Positions 8,101 to 14,707 of a DNA stretch of 21,095 nt are shown in pieces. Source of the DNA: CAZQQN01 sp964549595 (GTDB lineage: Bacteria > Bacteroidota > Bacteroidia > CAILMK01 > CAYYUA01); contig CAZJWK010000040.1 in assembly GCA_964549595.1 (NCBI GenBank), positions 1-21,095 on the forward strand, read 5' to 3'. The notes under the pieces are model-generated. The model saw nothing but the letters and a program-made list of their open reading frames with translations, did no database searches and had not been told where the DNA came from. Position numbers and translations under genes: made by a program. The number at the start of each line of letters is the position of its first letter. Position 1 is the stretch's first letter.

Positions 8101-9347
8101 ACCCTGCTTCCCCGTGTTTAGGAGAAGCCAATTGGGCACCTTCCTCTAATAAGGCCGGCGGTACTCCTGGTTATTCCAATTCTGTTGAAACCACTAACCC
8201 TGATACCCGATCTCCTGAAGCCATTCAGGCTTTGGTAATGGATAGTACGCACCTGAAGGTATTTTTTGACGAGCGTATGGATAGCCTGGAATTGGCCCAG
8301 GGAGAATATAGCATTGACAAATCCGTTTCTGTTAGCCAGGTGGAACCCATTTCTCCGGGATTTAAGCAGGTTATTCTGACCCTAAGCCGCCCCCTGGAAT
8401 TTGGTAAGCACTACTCCCTAACCATTAATGAGGTTTTTGATTGTGCCGGAAATGGATTGGAAGGGAAACCTACATTTACTCTGGGATTGCCAAAACCACC
8501 CGAAAAAGGTGATCTGTTGGTGAATGAAATCCTTTTTGATCCGCCTCCTAAGGGGGCAGATTATGTCGAAATTTACAATCGATCTGATAAGGTCATTGAT
8601 TGGCAGGATCTGCGATTGGCTGAGCGCAATGATTCTAACAAAATCATTGACATGGAGGCTTTACCAAGGTTTCAAATGTTACCTGGTCAATATGCGGTTG
8701 TAACGCCTAAAAGGGAATATGTGAGGAATCATTTTATGGTTAAAAATCTCGGCCGTTTGTTTGAAGCAGATGGCCTCCCTTCCTACAATAACCAGGAAGA
8801 TGAAGTAGTGCTTACCCTTAAGAATGGGGAGGTGATAGATGAGGTTCATTACCAACAGGATTGGCATGCGGCCTTAGTGGATAATCCGGAAGGGGTGAGT
8901 TTGGAAAGAATAGCCTTTGATCAGCCAAGCATGGAAAAAGCAAATTGGCACTCTGCTGCAAAAACAGCGAATTTCGGTACCCCTACCTATGAAAATTCTC
9001 AAGCGGGTGAGGCCGAAATAAACGCTTCGCCTTTTAAGCTGAGCCCTAAGGTTTTCTCCCCGGATCAGGATGGTTACAAGGATTTTTTGAAGATTCATTA
9101 TAAGTTTGATAAGCCGGGTTATATTGTCAACATTTCCATTTACGATAGTAAAGGGCGGTCCGTTACGGAATTGGTCAATAACCATTTGCTTGGAAAGGAA
9201 GGAAGGCTGAAGTGGGATGGAACCCTGGATAACGGCCGGAAGGCTCCAAAAGGAGTTTACATTTTGCTAATCGAGGCCTTTCATCCTGATGGTGATAAAG
9301 AAACTCATAAATTGACCACCACCTTGGGCGGAAGCTCAGGCCGGTGA
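5157..9347 (+). CDS. Large secreted protein with four lamin-tail domains
   Basis: This 1396-residue protein starts with a signal peptide (residues 1 to about 19, cleavage near LLGQ). An N-terminal beta-sandwich region (about 22-215) is of a type often seen at the front of Bacteroidota lamin-tail proteins. Four lamin-tail domains follow at about 318-475, 586-742, 853-1009 and 1118-1280, each opening with a GD(I/V/L)xxNE(F/I)-like strand and closing with GGTPG or FGTP. Ig-like domains of about 100 residues resembling the Big_5 type precede each. The last 95 residues (FSPDQDGYKDFLKI... WDGTLDNGRKAPKGVYIL) form a FlgD-like or type IX secretion sorting-like domain. It is probably exported and surface-attached or released, with an adhesive or structural role, but I see no enzymatic motif. 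The gene stands alone, 192 bases behind the ABC exporter. Confidence 0.85.
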   Translation: MKTWVFLAFFLAPIGTLLGQIEEQYSDGDFTQNPSWEGDTSQFVINNDQQLQLQANSNASPAGIYTGAGNLDSIEWRFWVKPDFPPSNSNQLKVILGADSSLDKAYRGYYLLIGENGNNDAIDLYRSDGTQNQLLVEGIDGFVNKGSNAMRIRVKRQADSRWTIYADSNGRRNFVKQGSGFDSTYDDFRFLGFQCHFTATRSDKFFFDDVYYQALRKDTSLPELKNITVLDSQNLLLEFDEPIASASRNLSNIRLSGNPISTDSLWRENGLPSKIRIRFGGTFKDKTRYKLLIDGFADNNGNALKDTFHFNYVIPRKGDIVINEFMADPNPSQGLPTREFVEVYNKTGFPIDLSRWKLADASGPATIEADTVLPAKEYGIICDESAKTRFSNFGIVFPVSGLPSLNNGGDVIILTNEAGDTINQVNYDDTWYGDNGKSDGGWTLERINLLSPCKGSVNWGASKNPQGGTPGRKNAIADSSIDSIPPALSKVVVLDSHSLAIKMDEKIKDSAGLSIQNFFTTDPPSTLDSVTRLRADSFLLNFQNPFQQGLNYQLIHEGLPDCWHNNLKVPDTLDFRYFDPFAAKPGDVLLNEFMPDPTPSNGLPKVEYIEILNTTNESYSLRDWEIKDKASSAFLPDSVLKPSAKGILCSESDYQKFDTFGKVIPVANLPSLNNNGDQIVLQNPAGWVIDSISYSQSWYRNGLKRKGGWALELINPAHPCSDSSNWRDSENANGGTPGKQNSVFSNMPDTVPPGVQKISVKDSNTLTVAFSERVKGNSLKLSNWSISGDASISSFGKKRVLNFELLLKLNKSLTDQQTYTLQYQGIMDCWGNKQGVKQQKSFEYLVAQDPLRHELLVTEIMADPLPAIGLPEQEYLEVKNVSDKVIALDEQDFLINNNAFSPQERLLKPDSFLILTEQGNLKNYPKPGNVLKVSSMPALPNGEGVVTLRNGKGKLIHSVFYDDQWYGNGFKKEGGWSLEMKDPASPCLGEANWAPSSNKAGGTPGYSNSVETTNPDTRSPEAIQALVMDSTHLKVFFDERMDSLELAQGEYSIDKSVSVSQVEPISPGFKQVILTLSRPLEFGKHYSLTINEVFDCAGNGLEGKPTFTLGLPKPPEKGDLLVNEILFDPPPKGADYVEIYNRSDKVIDWQDLRLAERNDSNKIIDMEALPRFQMLPGQYAVVTPKREYVRNHFMVKNLGRLFEADGLPSYNNQEDEVVLTLKNGEVIDEVHYQQDWHAALVDNPEGVSLERIAFDQPSMEKANWHSAAKTANFGTPTYENSQAGEAEINASPFKLSPKVFSPDQDGYKDFLKIHYKFDKPGYIVNISIYDSKGRSVTELVNNHLLGKEGRLKWDGTLDNGRKAPKGVYILLIEAFHPDGDKETHKLTTTLGGSSGR

Positions 9348-9577
9348 GATTCTGAAAATTGCGGCAATAGGTTTTATTAAAGCCTTTCTGATTACTTCAG
9401 CAACAAAACCCCGGAAAACAAATAATGCCATAGCATTCCTATACCCCGTAAAACCTTTAGAAAAGGTCTTATCGCTAATCGCCGTATTTTAGTAAGCTTC
9501 AAATCCTTAATAAGGTGATGAACTAAGGACAATGTTCTTGTTCCCGGTAAATTGCGTAATAGGACCGATTGGGCAGT

Positions 9578-10018
9578 TCAGTTGTCATTTTCTAATCTGA
9601 AAAAACGGTTTTGCTTATTCAGAATTTCTTTGAGCTTAGGGTTTTTGTAGCGAAGGTGTTTAGGGGTGTTTCTTAAAAACAGGATTTCCTTCCGCTCCCG
9701 TTCTTCAGGGTTATGGGCAATCGTGCCACTGGGCTTAAGGTCACCCCCGGCTGCCCTTTCTGCATATTCGTAAACCCCTTTATTATTTCGTAAAATGGTA
9801 TAACCATCTATGGTCTCGGAGTAGGAAAGGTGTAATTTGCCGTACCCGACCACTTTTATTTCAGGGCCATTTTGTTGATCAAGGACTATGGTATCATTTT
9901 TTTTAAGCTCCGGATGGTTTTCATTATCACTGGTTTCTTGTCCCTGAACGGAAAAAAAAGTGAAAAAAAGGCAAAATGCCACTAATAAAAATTTCCCTTC
10001 AATCAAGCCTTTTCGCAT
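9578..10018 (-). CDS. Small secreted protein resembling the N-terminal region of M6-like metalloproteases
   Basis: A signal peptide covers about the first 26 of 146 residues (hydrophobic core LLVAFCLFFTFF, likely cleavage before QETS). The remainder contains the pattern SETIDGYTILRNNKGVYEYA, then LKPSGTIAHNPEER, then FLRNTPKHLRY. The same order (DGYT, a YEYA-like strand, GxIAHN, PKHLRY) is found, from memory, at the N-terminus of secreted Bacteroidota proteases related to the M6/immune-inhibitor-A family, as a propeptide-like region. No HExxH motif or catalytic domain follows, and the frame ends cleanly at 9578. It may be a stand-alone inhibitor, a chaperone-like piece or a remnant. The frame opens at a TTG at 10027, but I chose ATG 10018 because AGAGGA lies at a usable distance before it and nearly abuts the TTG. 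Confidence 0.6.
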   Translation of the reverse strand: MRKGLIEGKFLLVAFCLFFTFFSVQGQETSDNENHPELKKNDTIVLDQQNGPEIKVVGYGKLHLSYSETIDGYTILRNNKGVYEYAERAAGGDLKPSGTIAHNPEERERKEILFLRNTPKHLRYKNPKLKEILNKQNRFFRLENDN

Positions 10019-10085
10019 GCTAATCAATTCCTCTGTTTTTCATTTTGAATCAAAGCAATAGTAATGATTGTTCCACATTCATTTT

Positions 10086-10116
10086 CAGTTTTCCCGCCAA
10101 GGGATTTTGAAAACTG
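10086..10116. repeat. Inverted repeat between the E1 gene and the small secreted protein gene
   Basis: Perfect 8-base arms CAGTTTTC (10086-10093) and GAAAACTG (10109-10116) enclose a smaller TCCC/GGGA pairing. There is no T-run on either strand, so it is not a classic terminator. It could be a processing or 3'-end structure for the leftward E1 transcript. Confidence 0.35.
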
Positions 10117-10191
10117 TTTGGGTTGGATAAGGGCATTTTTTCTTATGCAATGACCCTTCCAAATATTTAAAGGGCTAGCCAAAAGGGTGGT

Positions 10192-12621
10192 TTAATAAAA
10201 TTTAGGGTAAGCCACCGGATCGAATTCATGCATTAATTCATAAACAGCATCGAAAAGATCCTCGGCATGCGATTTTGCAAAATAATCACCATCAGTGGCA
10301 TAGGGAGGCCGGTGAGGTTGGGCTGTGACTGTTCGGGGTTCTGAATCCAGATACCAGTATCCGCCTTGTGTATCTAAAGCTTTTTCCATCATAAAGGCGG
10401 ATGCCCCTCCGGGTACATCCTCATCCATGAATACGACCCTGTTGGTTTTCTTAAGAGACTCCAATATTTGGTTATCCAAATCAAAAGGTAAAAGGGTTTG
10501 TACGTCAATCACCTCAGCCGAAATACCCACCTCTTTCAGTTTAGGAATGGTTTCTTCGGCAATACCTACACAGGCACCATAAGTGACTACGGTAACATCT
10601 TTTCCTTCATTAAGAATTTCCGGCTTGCCAACCGGCAAAGTGTATTCGCCAAGATTGGCAGGCATTTTTTCTTTGGAACGGTAGGCGTTCAGGCGTTCAA
10701 CCACTAAGCCAGGTTCATCTGACTTAAGAAGGGTATTGTAAAAGCCGGCAGCTTGGGTCATATTTCTTGGTACACAAATAATCATTCCCCGGCAGAGGTT
10801 TATGATTCCCCCCATTGGAGATCCTGAATGCCAAATGCCTTCAAAACGATGCCCACGGGTCCGGATTATTAAAGGGGCCTTTTGTCCACCTTTGGTCCGG
10901 AATTGAACGGTTGAAAGGTCATCGCTCATGATCTGAAGGCTATAGAGGACGTAATCCAGGTATTGGATTTCTGCGATGGGCTTAAGCCCGCGCATTGCAG
11001 CACCAATTCCCTGACCCACGATGGTTGTTTCCCGAATACCTGTATCGGTCACACGAAGTTCTCCATATTTCTCTTGTAAACCTGCCATGCCTTGGTTTAC
11101 CCCACCGATTTTACCAAGGTCTTCTCCAAATGCAAATACTCTGGGGTCTCTGGCCAGGACGTGGTCAAAGAAGTTATTCAGAATTTCGTATCCGTTTATT
11201 TCTTCCGGATTGTCATCATATTCAGCAGGCACTGGTTCTATTTTGGTGGCTGCTCTATCTGATTGACTGTGCAAATAGGAATTATAGCGATCCCTATTTT
11301 CCTGCCATTTTTGCCGCCACCATTGGACAAGCGCCTGGCGTTCGGCCGTATTTTCTTTGTGGGTAGCCCTGAGGGCATCATGCACTGCCTTGAAAATGGT
11401 TTTCCGGTTGACAATCAGGCTTTTCCTCAGGTTTTCTTGTATCGTTCTTACTTGCTCTGCATTCTCACTTGTTTCAGCGATTTTTCCGATTTCTTCGGCT
11501 GCTTCTTTCAGTTCTGCTTTAATCGGGTCCTGGTAAGCCTTAAATGCGGCATTTTTTGCATCTTTTGCGTATTGCTTCGCATCTTTCTCAATTTGGTCCA
11601 GTTCCTCTTCATTGGCAAGCTCATTATCAATAATCCATTGTCTCATTTGATTGATGCAGTCCATATCCTGCTCCCATTGAAGCCGCTCCTGGCTTTTATA
11701 CCGTTCATGGGAACCTGAAGTGGAATGCCCTTGTGGTTGTGTCATTTCCTGGATATGGAAAATGGCAGGAACATGATTTTTCCTCGCCTTTTCCACGCCT
11801 TCTTTGTACATCTGTATTAATTGCTGGTAATCCCAGCCTTTGGCAGTGTATAGGTAGAAACCCTGTCCGGAATTTTCATCGTAGGCAAAGCCCTTTAGCA
11901 CCTCCGATACATCACTTTTTGTAATCTGATATTCATTGGGTACTGAAATCCCATACTCATCGTCCCATATAGAGATCGTAATGGGGACGCGCAGGAGGCC
12001 AATGGCATTTACGGCTTCCCAGAACATCCCTTCTGCCACTGTGGCGTTTCCAACTGTCCCAAAAGCCACTTCATTGCCATTATCGGAGAACTTTGTGTAC
12101 TCCTTAAGCGCCTCTAACTGGCGGTAAAGTTTCGAGGCATAACCAAGACCTACTAACCTCGGCATTTGACTGCCGGTGGGTGAAACATCCGCTGAGGAAT
12201 TCTTTATTTTGGTTAAATCTTGCCAATGACCATTTTCATCAAGGCTACGGGTGGAAAAATGCCCATTCATTTGCCTGCCTGCGGAGGATGGATCATGCTC
12301 AGTATTCGGGTCTGCATATAATTGAGCGAAAAATTGCTCTAAAGTGAGCTGATTAATCGCAAACATGAAAGTTTGATCCCGGTAATACCCGGACCTGAAA
12401 TCCCCTTCTTGAAAAGCCTTTGCCATTGCTATTTGAGCAACTTCCTTACCGTCCCCGAATATGCCAAATTTTGCTTTGCCGGTTAATACTTCTTTTCGGC
12501 CAATGTAGCTTGCCTCCCTGCTGGCATTGGCTAACCAATAATCATCAAGCACCTCTTTTTTATAGGCTTCTACTGTTCCCTTAGCCTGATCAGCAACTGC
12601 TTGCGCTTTTGCTTCTTCCAT
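10192..12621 (-). CDS. 2-oxoacid dehydrogenase E1 component, fused alpha and beta subunits
   Basis: This 809-residue thiamine-diphosphate enzyme joins an E1-alpha domain (about residues 1-325) to an E1-beta domain (about 475-809). It decarboxylates a 2-oxoacid and passes the acyl group to an E2 lipoyl protein. Branched-chain 2-oxoacids are the likeliest substrate by family resemblance; pyruvate is possible. In the alpha part the cofactor half-motif reads GNATVAEG (191-198) and ends in WDDEYGIS (219-226), where most relatives have GDG and NN. The active-site loop GHSTSGSHERY (298-308) is present. In the beta part E531 (GIRET) and H598 (EGIWHSG) occupy the usual cofactor and catalytic positions. 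A Lys/Glu/Ala-rich helical linker of about 130 residues joins the halves. E2 and E3 genes are not in the window. A strong promoter lies just upstream. Confidence 0.9.
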   Translation of the reverse strand: MEEAKAQAVADQAKGTVEAYKKEVLDDYWLANASREASYIGRKEVLTGKAKFGIFGDGKEVAQIAMAKAFQEGDFRSGYYRDQTFMFAINQLTLEQFFAQLYADPNTEHDPSSAGRQMNGHFSTRSLDENGHWQDLTKIKNSSADVSPTGSQMPRLVGLGYASKLYRQLEALKEYTKFSDNGNEVAFGTVGNATVAEGMFWEAVNAIGLLRVPITISIWDDEYGISVPNEYQITKSDVSEVLKGFAYDENSGQGFYLYTAKGWDYQQLIQMYKEGVEKARKNHVPAIFHIQEMTQPQGHSTSGSHERYKSQERLQWEQDMDCINQMRQWIIDNELANEEELDQIEKDAKQYAKDAKNAAFKAYQDPIKAELKEAAEEIGKIAETSENAEQVRTIQENLRKSLIVNRKTIFKAVHDALRATHKENTAERQALVQWWRQKWQENRDRYNSYLHSQSDRAATKIEPVPAEYDDNPEEINGYEILNNFFDHVLARDPRVFAFGEDLGKIGGVNQGMAGLQEKYGELRVTDTGIRETTIVGQGIGAAMRGLKPIAEIQYLDYVLYSLQIMSDDLSTVQFRTKGGQKAPLIIRTRGHRFEGIWHSGSPMGGIINLCRGMIICVPRNMTQAAGFYNTLLKSDEPGLVVERLNAYRSKEKMPANLGEYTLPVGKPEILNEGKDVTVVTYGACVGIAEETIPKLKEVGISAEVIDVQTLLPFDLDNQILESLKKTNRVVFMDEDVPGGASAFMMEKALDTQGGYWYLDSEPRTVTAQPHRPPYATDGDYFAKSHAEDLFDAVYELMHEFDPVAYPKFY

Positions 12622-12647
12622 TATCTTTTCAATTTTTTACCAAAATA

Positions 12648-12679
12648 CAAAATTATCTAAAATCCGATATTGCATCAAA
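12648..12679 (-). promoter_or_regulatory. Promoter of the E1 dehydrogenase gene
   Basis: On the minus strand TTTG (12679-12676) is followed after 20 bases by TAATTTTG (12655-12648), matching both boxes of the Bacteroidota consensus. Transcription would begin near 12641, about 20 bases before the ATG at 12621. Confidence 0.7.
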
Positions 12680-12870
12680 GCACAAAAAAAGGTTTTTTAA
12701 AATTTAATAAACCGCTTTGAAGTAGGTTGTCACCCTAAATGTGCCCGTTTTTAATCAAAATTCTTGATCTGTCCCAAATATTTATTTGGTATTTACGCTT
12801 AAAGTCAAGCCCCTTTTTTGATTAAAATTAATTTTTTGCTAATTTTACTAACGTTTAAAACCGAACCTGT

Positions 12871-12878
12871 TATTTTTG
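12871..12878 (+). promoter_or_regulatory. Candidate -7 promoter box for the fatty acid hydroxylase
   Basis: TATTTTTG matches TAnnTTTG and would give a leader of about 90 bases before the ATG at 12976. The upstream TTTG box is not clear at the right spacing. Confidence 0.35.
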
Positions 12879-12975
12879 CAAAATAAGCGAGTCTTTTTGT
12901 CATAATAACATCACCAATGGCAAACCCAAATAAACGAGGAATATTTTTTGTGGAAAGTTTTAAAAAAGTTGTGCT

Positions 12976-13596
12976 ATGGCAACCATAAAAACCAAAGGAC
13001 AAGGGAGGCTTTTCCAGAACCGGTTTCTTGAAGCACTTACTAAAACTCACCCGGCCTTGATTATTGGCATGTACGTACCGGCCAGCGTGGTTTCTTTAAT
13101 TTATTATTACCAATATATTGAATCATCAGGGCTTACCGTGTTTACGGTATTTCTTGCCGGTATGCTTTTGTGGACATTTGTCGAATATGTGCTTCATCGG
13201 TATGTGTTTCATTTTATCAATGAATCAGAATGGGCGCAAAAATTTCATTACATGGTTCATGGTGTACATCATGAGTATCCACTGGATACTGAAAGACTTA
13301 TAATGCCCCCCGTTCCAAGTATTTTTGTTGCGGCTACTTTCTTTGGCTTATTTTACCTTTTTATGGGTACTTACACCTTTTGTTTCTTACCGGGTTTTAT
13401 CATAGGGTACTTAACTTATGCCATGATTCATTATTCAATTCATGCTTTTAAACCCTTTAAAGGATTTGAGTACCTTTGGCGGCATCATAATATCCATCAC
13501 TTCAAACATCCGGATAAAGCATTCGGGGTTTCTTCCCCATTATGGGATATCATTTTTGGTACCATGCCTCCAAAAGATGCCAGGAAGGGTAAATAG
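12976..13596 (+). CDS. Fatty acid hydroxylase superfamily protein (fatty acid 2-hydroxylase-like)
   Basis: This 206-residue integral membrane di-iron enzyme has the histidine clusters of the sterol desaturase/fatty acid hydroxylase superfamily: HRYVFH (74-79), HGVHH (95-99), HYSIH (152-156) and HHNIHHFKH (170-178). Hydrophobic segments lie at about 27-46, 52-70, 112-130 and 134-152. The compact size and the closing FGVSSPLWDIIFGT resemble the catalytic domain of Scs7/FA2H enzymes, without their cytochrome b5 domain. These enzymes add a 2-hydroxyl to acyl chains of sphingolipids. In Bacteroidota an equivalent role on sulfonolipid, ceramide or ornithine lipid acyl chains is plausible but inferred. 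It is a single-gene unit, divergent from the E1 gene and convergent with the flavoprotein gene. Confidence 0.8.
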   Translation: MATIKTKGQGRLFQNRFLEALTKTHPALIIGMYVPASVVSLIYYYQYIESSGLTVFTVFLAGMLLWTFVEYVLHRYVFHFINESEWAQKFHYMVHGVHHEYPLDTERLIMPPVPSIFVAATFFGLFYLFMGTYTFCFLPGFIIGYLTYAMIHYSIHAFKPFKGFEYLWRHHNIHHFKHPDKAFGVSSPLWDIIFGTMPPKDARKGK

Positions 13597-13875
13597 GAAT
13601 ATAGGGCAGTGTTTTTAAATGGCTTTAAAGGCCTTATTGAAGGGATTGATACTGCTCTTTGACTTCCCTGATTTTTTGCCGGGGGCGTGGGGAAAGTTTA
13701 AAAGATAGGTAAGTAGGATTTTTGTTGATTTAGGATTAGAATGGGGTTAAAAACTACCTCCTGAAAATCGGGCGATCCTTAAGTCCTATTCATGTCGACC
13801 TTTAAGCTTTTGTCTACTTTGGTTTTAAATGGGTTAAATAGGGACTTCCTTAATTAAAAAGCCGTATACCATTGT

Positions 13876-14406
13876 TTAGAATTCTTTAAAAGCCTTTGCT
13901 TGCTGTACTAAGAGGTCATGGTAAAATGGCGTGTTAAGCTTCGATTCATTTAAGTCAAGAATGTCTTCAATAAAGGGAAGTTTAGGTTTATCGGGCAGGA
14001 TAATCATACCAAGATGGTGGAGAATATCCGTCATATGGCTAAGGGCCAGGGGAGCCCCCTGTGCATTTGAAGAAAAGCCAACCAAAGCCCCTTTTTTACC
14101 GGTAAAAGTATCAGGATAGCGTAGCCCATCCATAAAGGCTTTAAGTGCGCCGGGAAATGAACCGTTATATTCGGAAACCACGAAAACGATTTTATCAATG
14201 TGGTCGATTTTCTCCTGTAGCTTATTGACTTCCGGGTGTTTCAAGGCATTTTCATACAAGGCACTAAAGATAAAGTCCCTTGGCAGTATAGTTAAGTCGA
14301 GCACCTCATTCTCTACCTTTTCAGCTGTTAGTATTTCGCTGTAAATATCGGAAATGGCCCGTGAACGTGAATTCTTTCTATTAGTGCCGGAAATGATAAG
14401 TACCAT
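13876..14406 (-). CDS. NADPH-dependent FMN reductase-family flavoprotein
   Basis: This 176-residue flavodoxin-like protein carries the FMN phosphate loop near the start (SGTNRKNSRS, residues 6-15), the conserved EYNGSFPGALKAFMDGL stretch and the GFSSNAQGAPLALSHM segment. These place it with the NAD(P)H-dependent FMN reductase/azoreductase-like family (FMN_red). Its physiological acceptor cannot be told from sequence; quinones, chromate, azo compounds or free flavin are known substrates of relatives. The frame extends upstream to 14469, adding 21 residues. I chose the ATG at 14406 because the flavin loop normally begins about five residues from the start and because a candidate promoter lies between the two starts. 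It is divergent from atpD. Confidence 0.85.
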   Translation of the reverse strand: MVLIISGTNRKNSRSRAISDIYSEILTAEKVENEVLDLTILPRDFIFSALYENALKHPEVNKLQEKIDHIDKIVFVVSEYNGSFPGALKAFMDGLRYPDTFTGKKGALVGFSSNAQGAPLALSHMTDILHHLGMIILPDKPKLPFIEDILDLNESKLNTPFYHDLLVQQAKAFKEF

Positions 14407-14428
14407 TGAATACTTGCTTTTCCTACTT

Positions 14429-14461
14429 AAAAAGTAATTTGGCTGAAATTTGTTTTGCAAA
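14429..14461 (-). promoter_or_regulatory. Candidate promoter of the FMN reductase-like gene
   Basis: On the minus strand TTTG (14461-14458) is followed after 21 bases by TACTTTTT (14436-14429), one mismatch from TAnnTTTG. Transcription would begin near 14422, downstream of the ATG-proximal extension, which supports the start at 14406. Confidence 0.35.
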
Positions 14462-14643
14462 TGTGTCACAAAGGAAAAATAAATCAGGAATTTTTATTTC
14501 TTCAGATTTTTAACCGAAATGAATTCAAATCAGGAAACTTTGATTTACCACCCTTTTTTTTAGTGAATTCGTTTTTCTTACTGGTTTTTCTTTTCTTAAA
14601 ATGCCTTCTAAAAAGGATTTAGAGAATCAATCGTAATAAATGA

Positions 14644-14673
14644 TTTGAATTTTAAGGGAAACTCCTATATTTG
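14644..14673 (+). promoter_or_regulatory. Promoter of atpD-atpC
   Basis: TTTG at 14644-14647 is followed after 18 bases by TATATTTG at 14666-14673, a full match to both Bacteroidota boxes. Transcription would begin near 14680, about 28 bases before the atpD ATG at 14708, and excludes the longer frame that opens at 14645. Confidence 0.7.
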
Positions 14674-14707
14674 CACTCCATTTTTGAGAACAGTAAAATA
14701 CTTTGTA

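Larger units (their letters stand above)
12622..12975. other. Divergent intergenic region between E1 and the fatty acid hydroxylase
   Basis: This 354-base AT-rich stretch carries the E1 promoter (12648-12679) and a candidate box for the hydroxylase (12871-12878). The reading frames across it overlap the hydroxylase in antisense and show no protein-like composition. I see no RNA gene or repeat. Confidence 0.5.

Noticed and set aside
9451..9466. Short ACCTTT/AAAGGT hairpin between the lamin-tail gene and the small secreted gene
   Set aside because: A six-base AT-rich stem without a T-run is too weak to call a terminator.
10995..11718. Plus-strand open frames across the E1 gene
   Set aside because: They are antisense to a well-supported enzyme and their translations lack domain-like composition.
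12805..13050. Minus-strand 81-codon frame between E1 and the hydroxylase
   Set aside because: It overlaps the hydroxylase start in antisense and has no recognisable features.
14407..14469. Longer start for the FMN reductase-like protein
   Set aside because: It overlaps a candidate promoter and puts 21 extra residues before the flavin-binding loop, which normally sits at the very N-terminus.
14645..14707. Upstream TTG extension of atpD by 21 residues
   Set aside because: It overlaps a full-consensus promoter (14644-14673), and beta subunits normally begin at the ATG at 14708.
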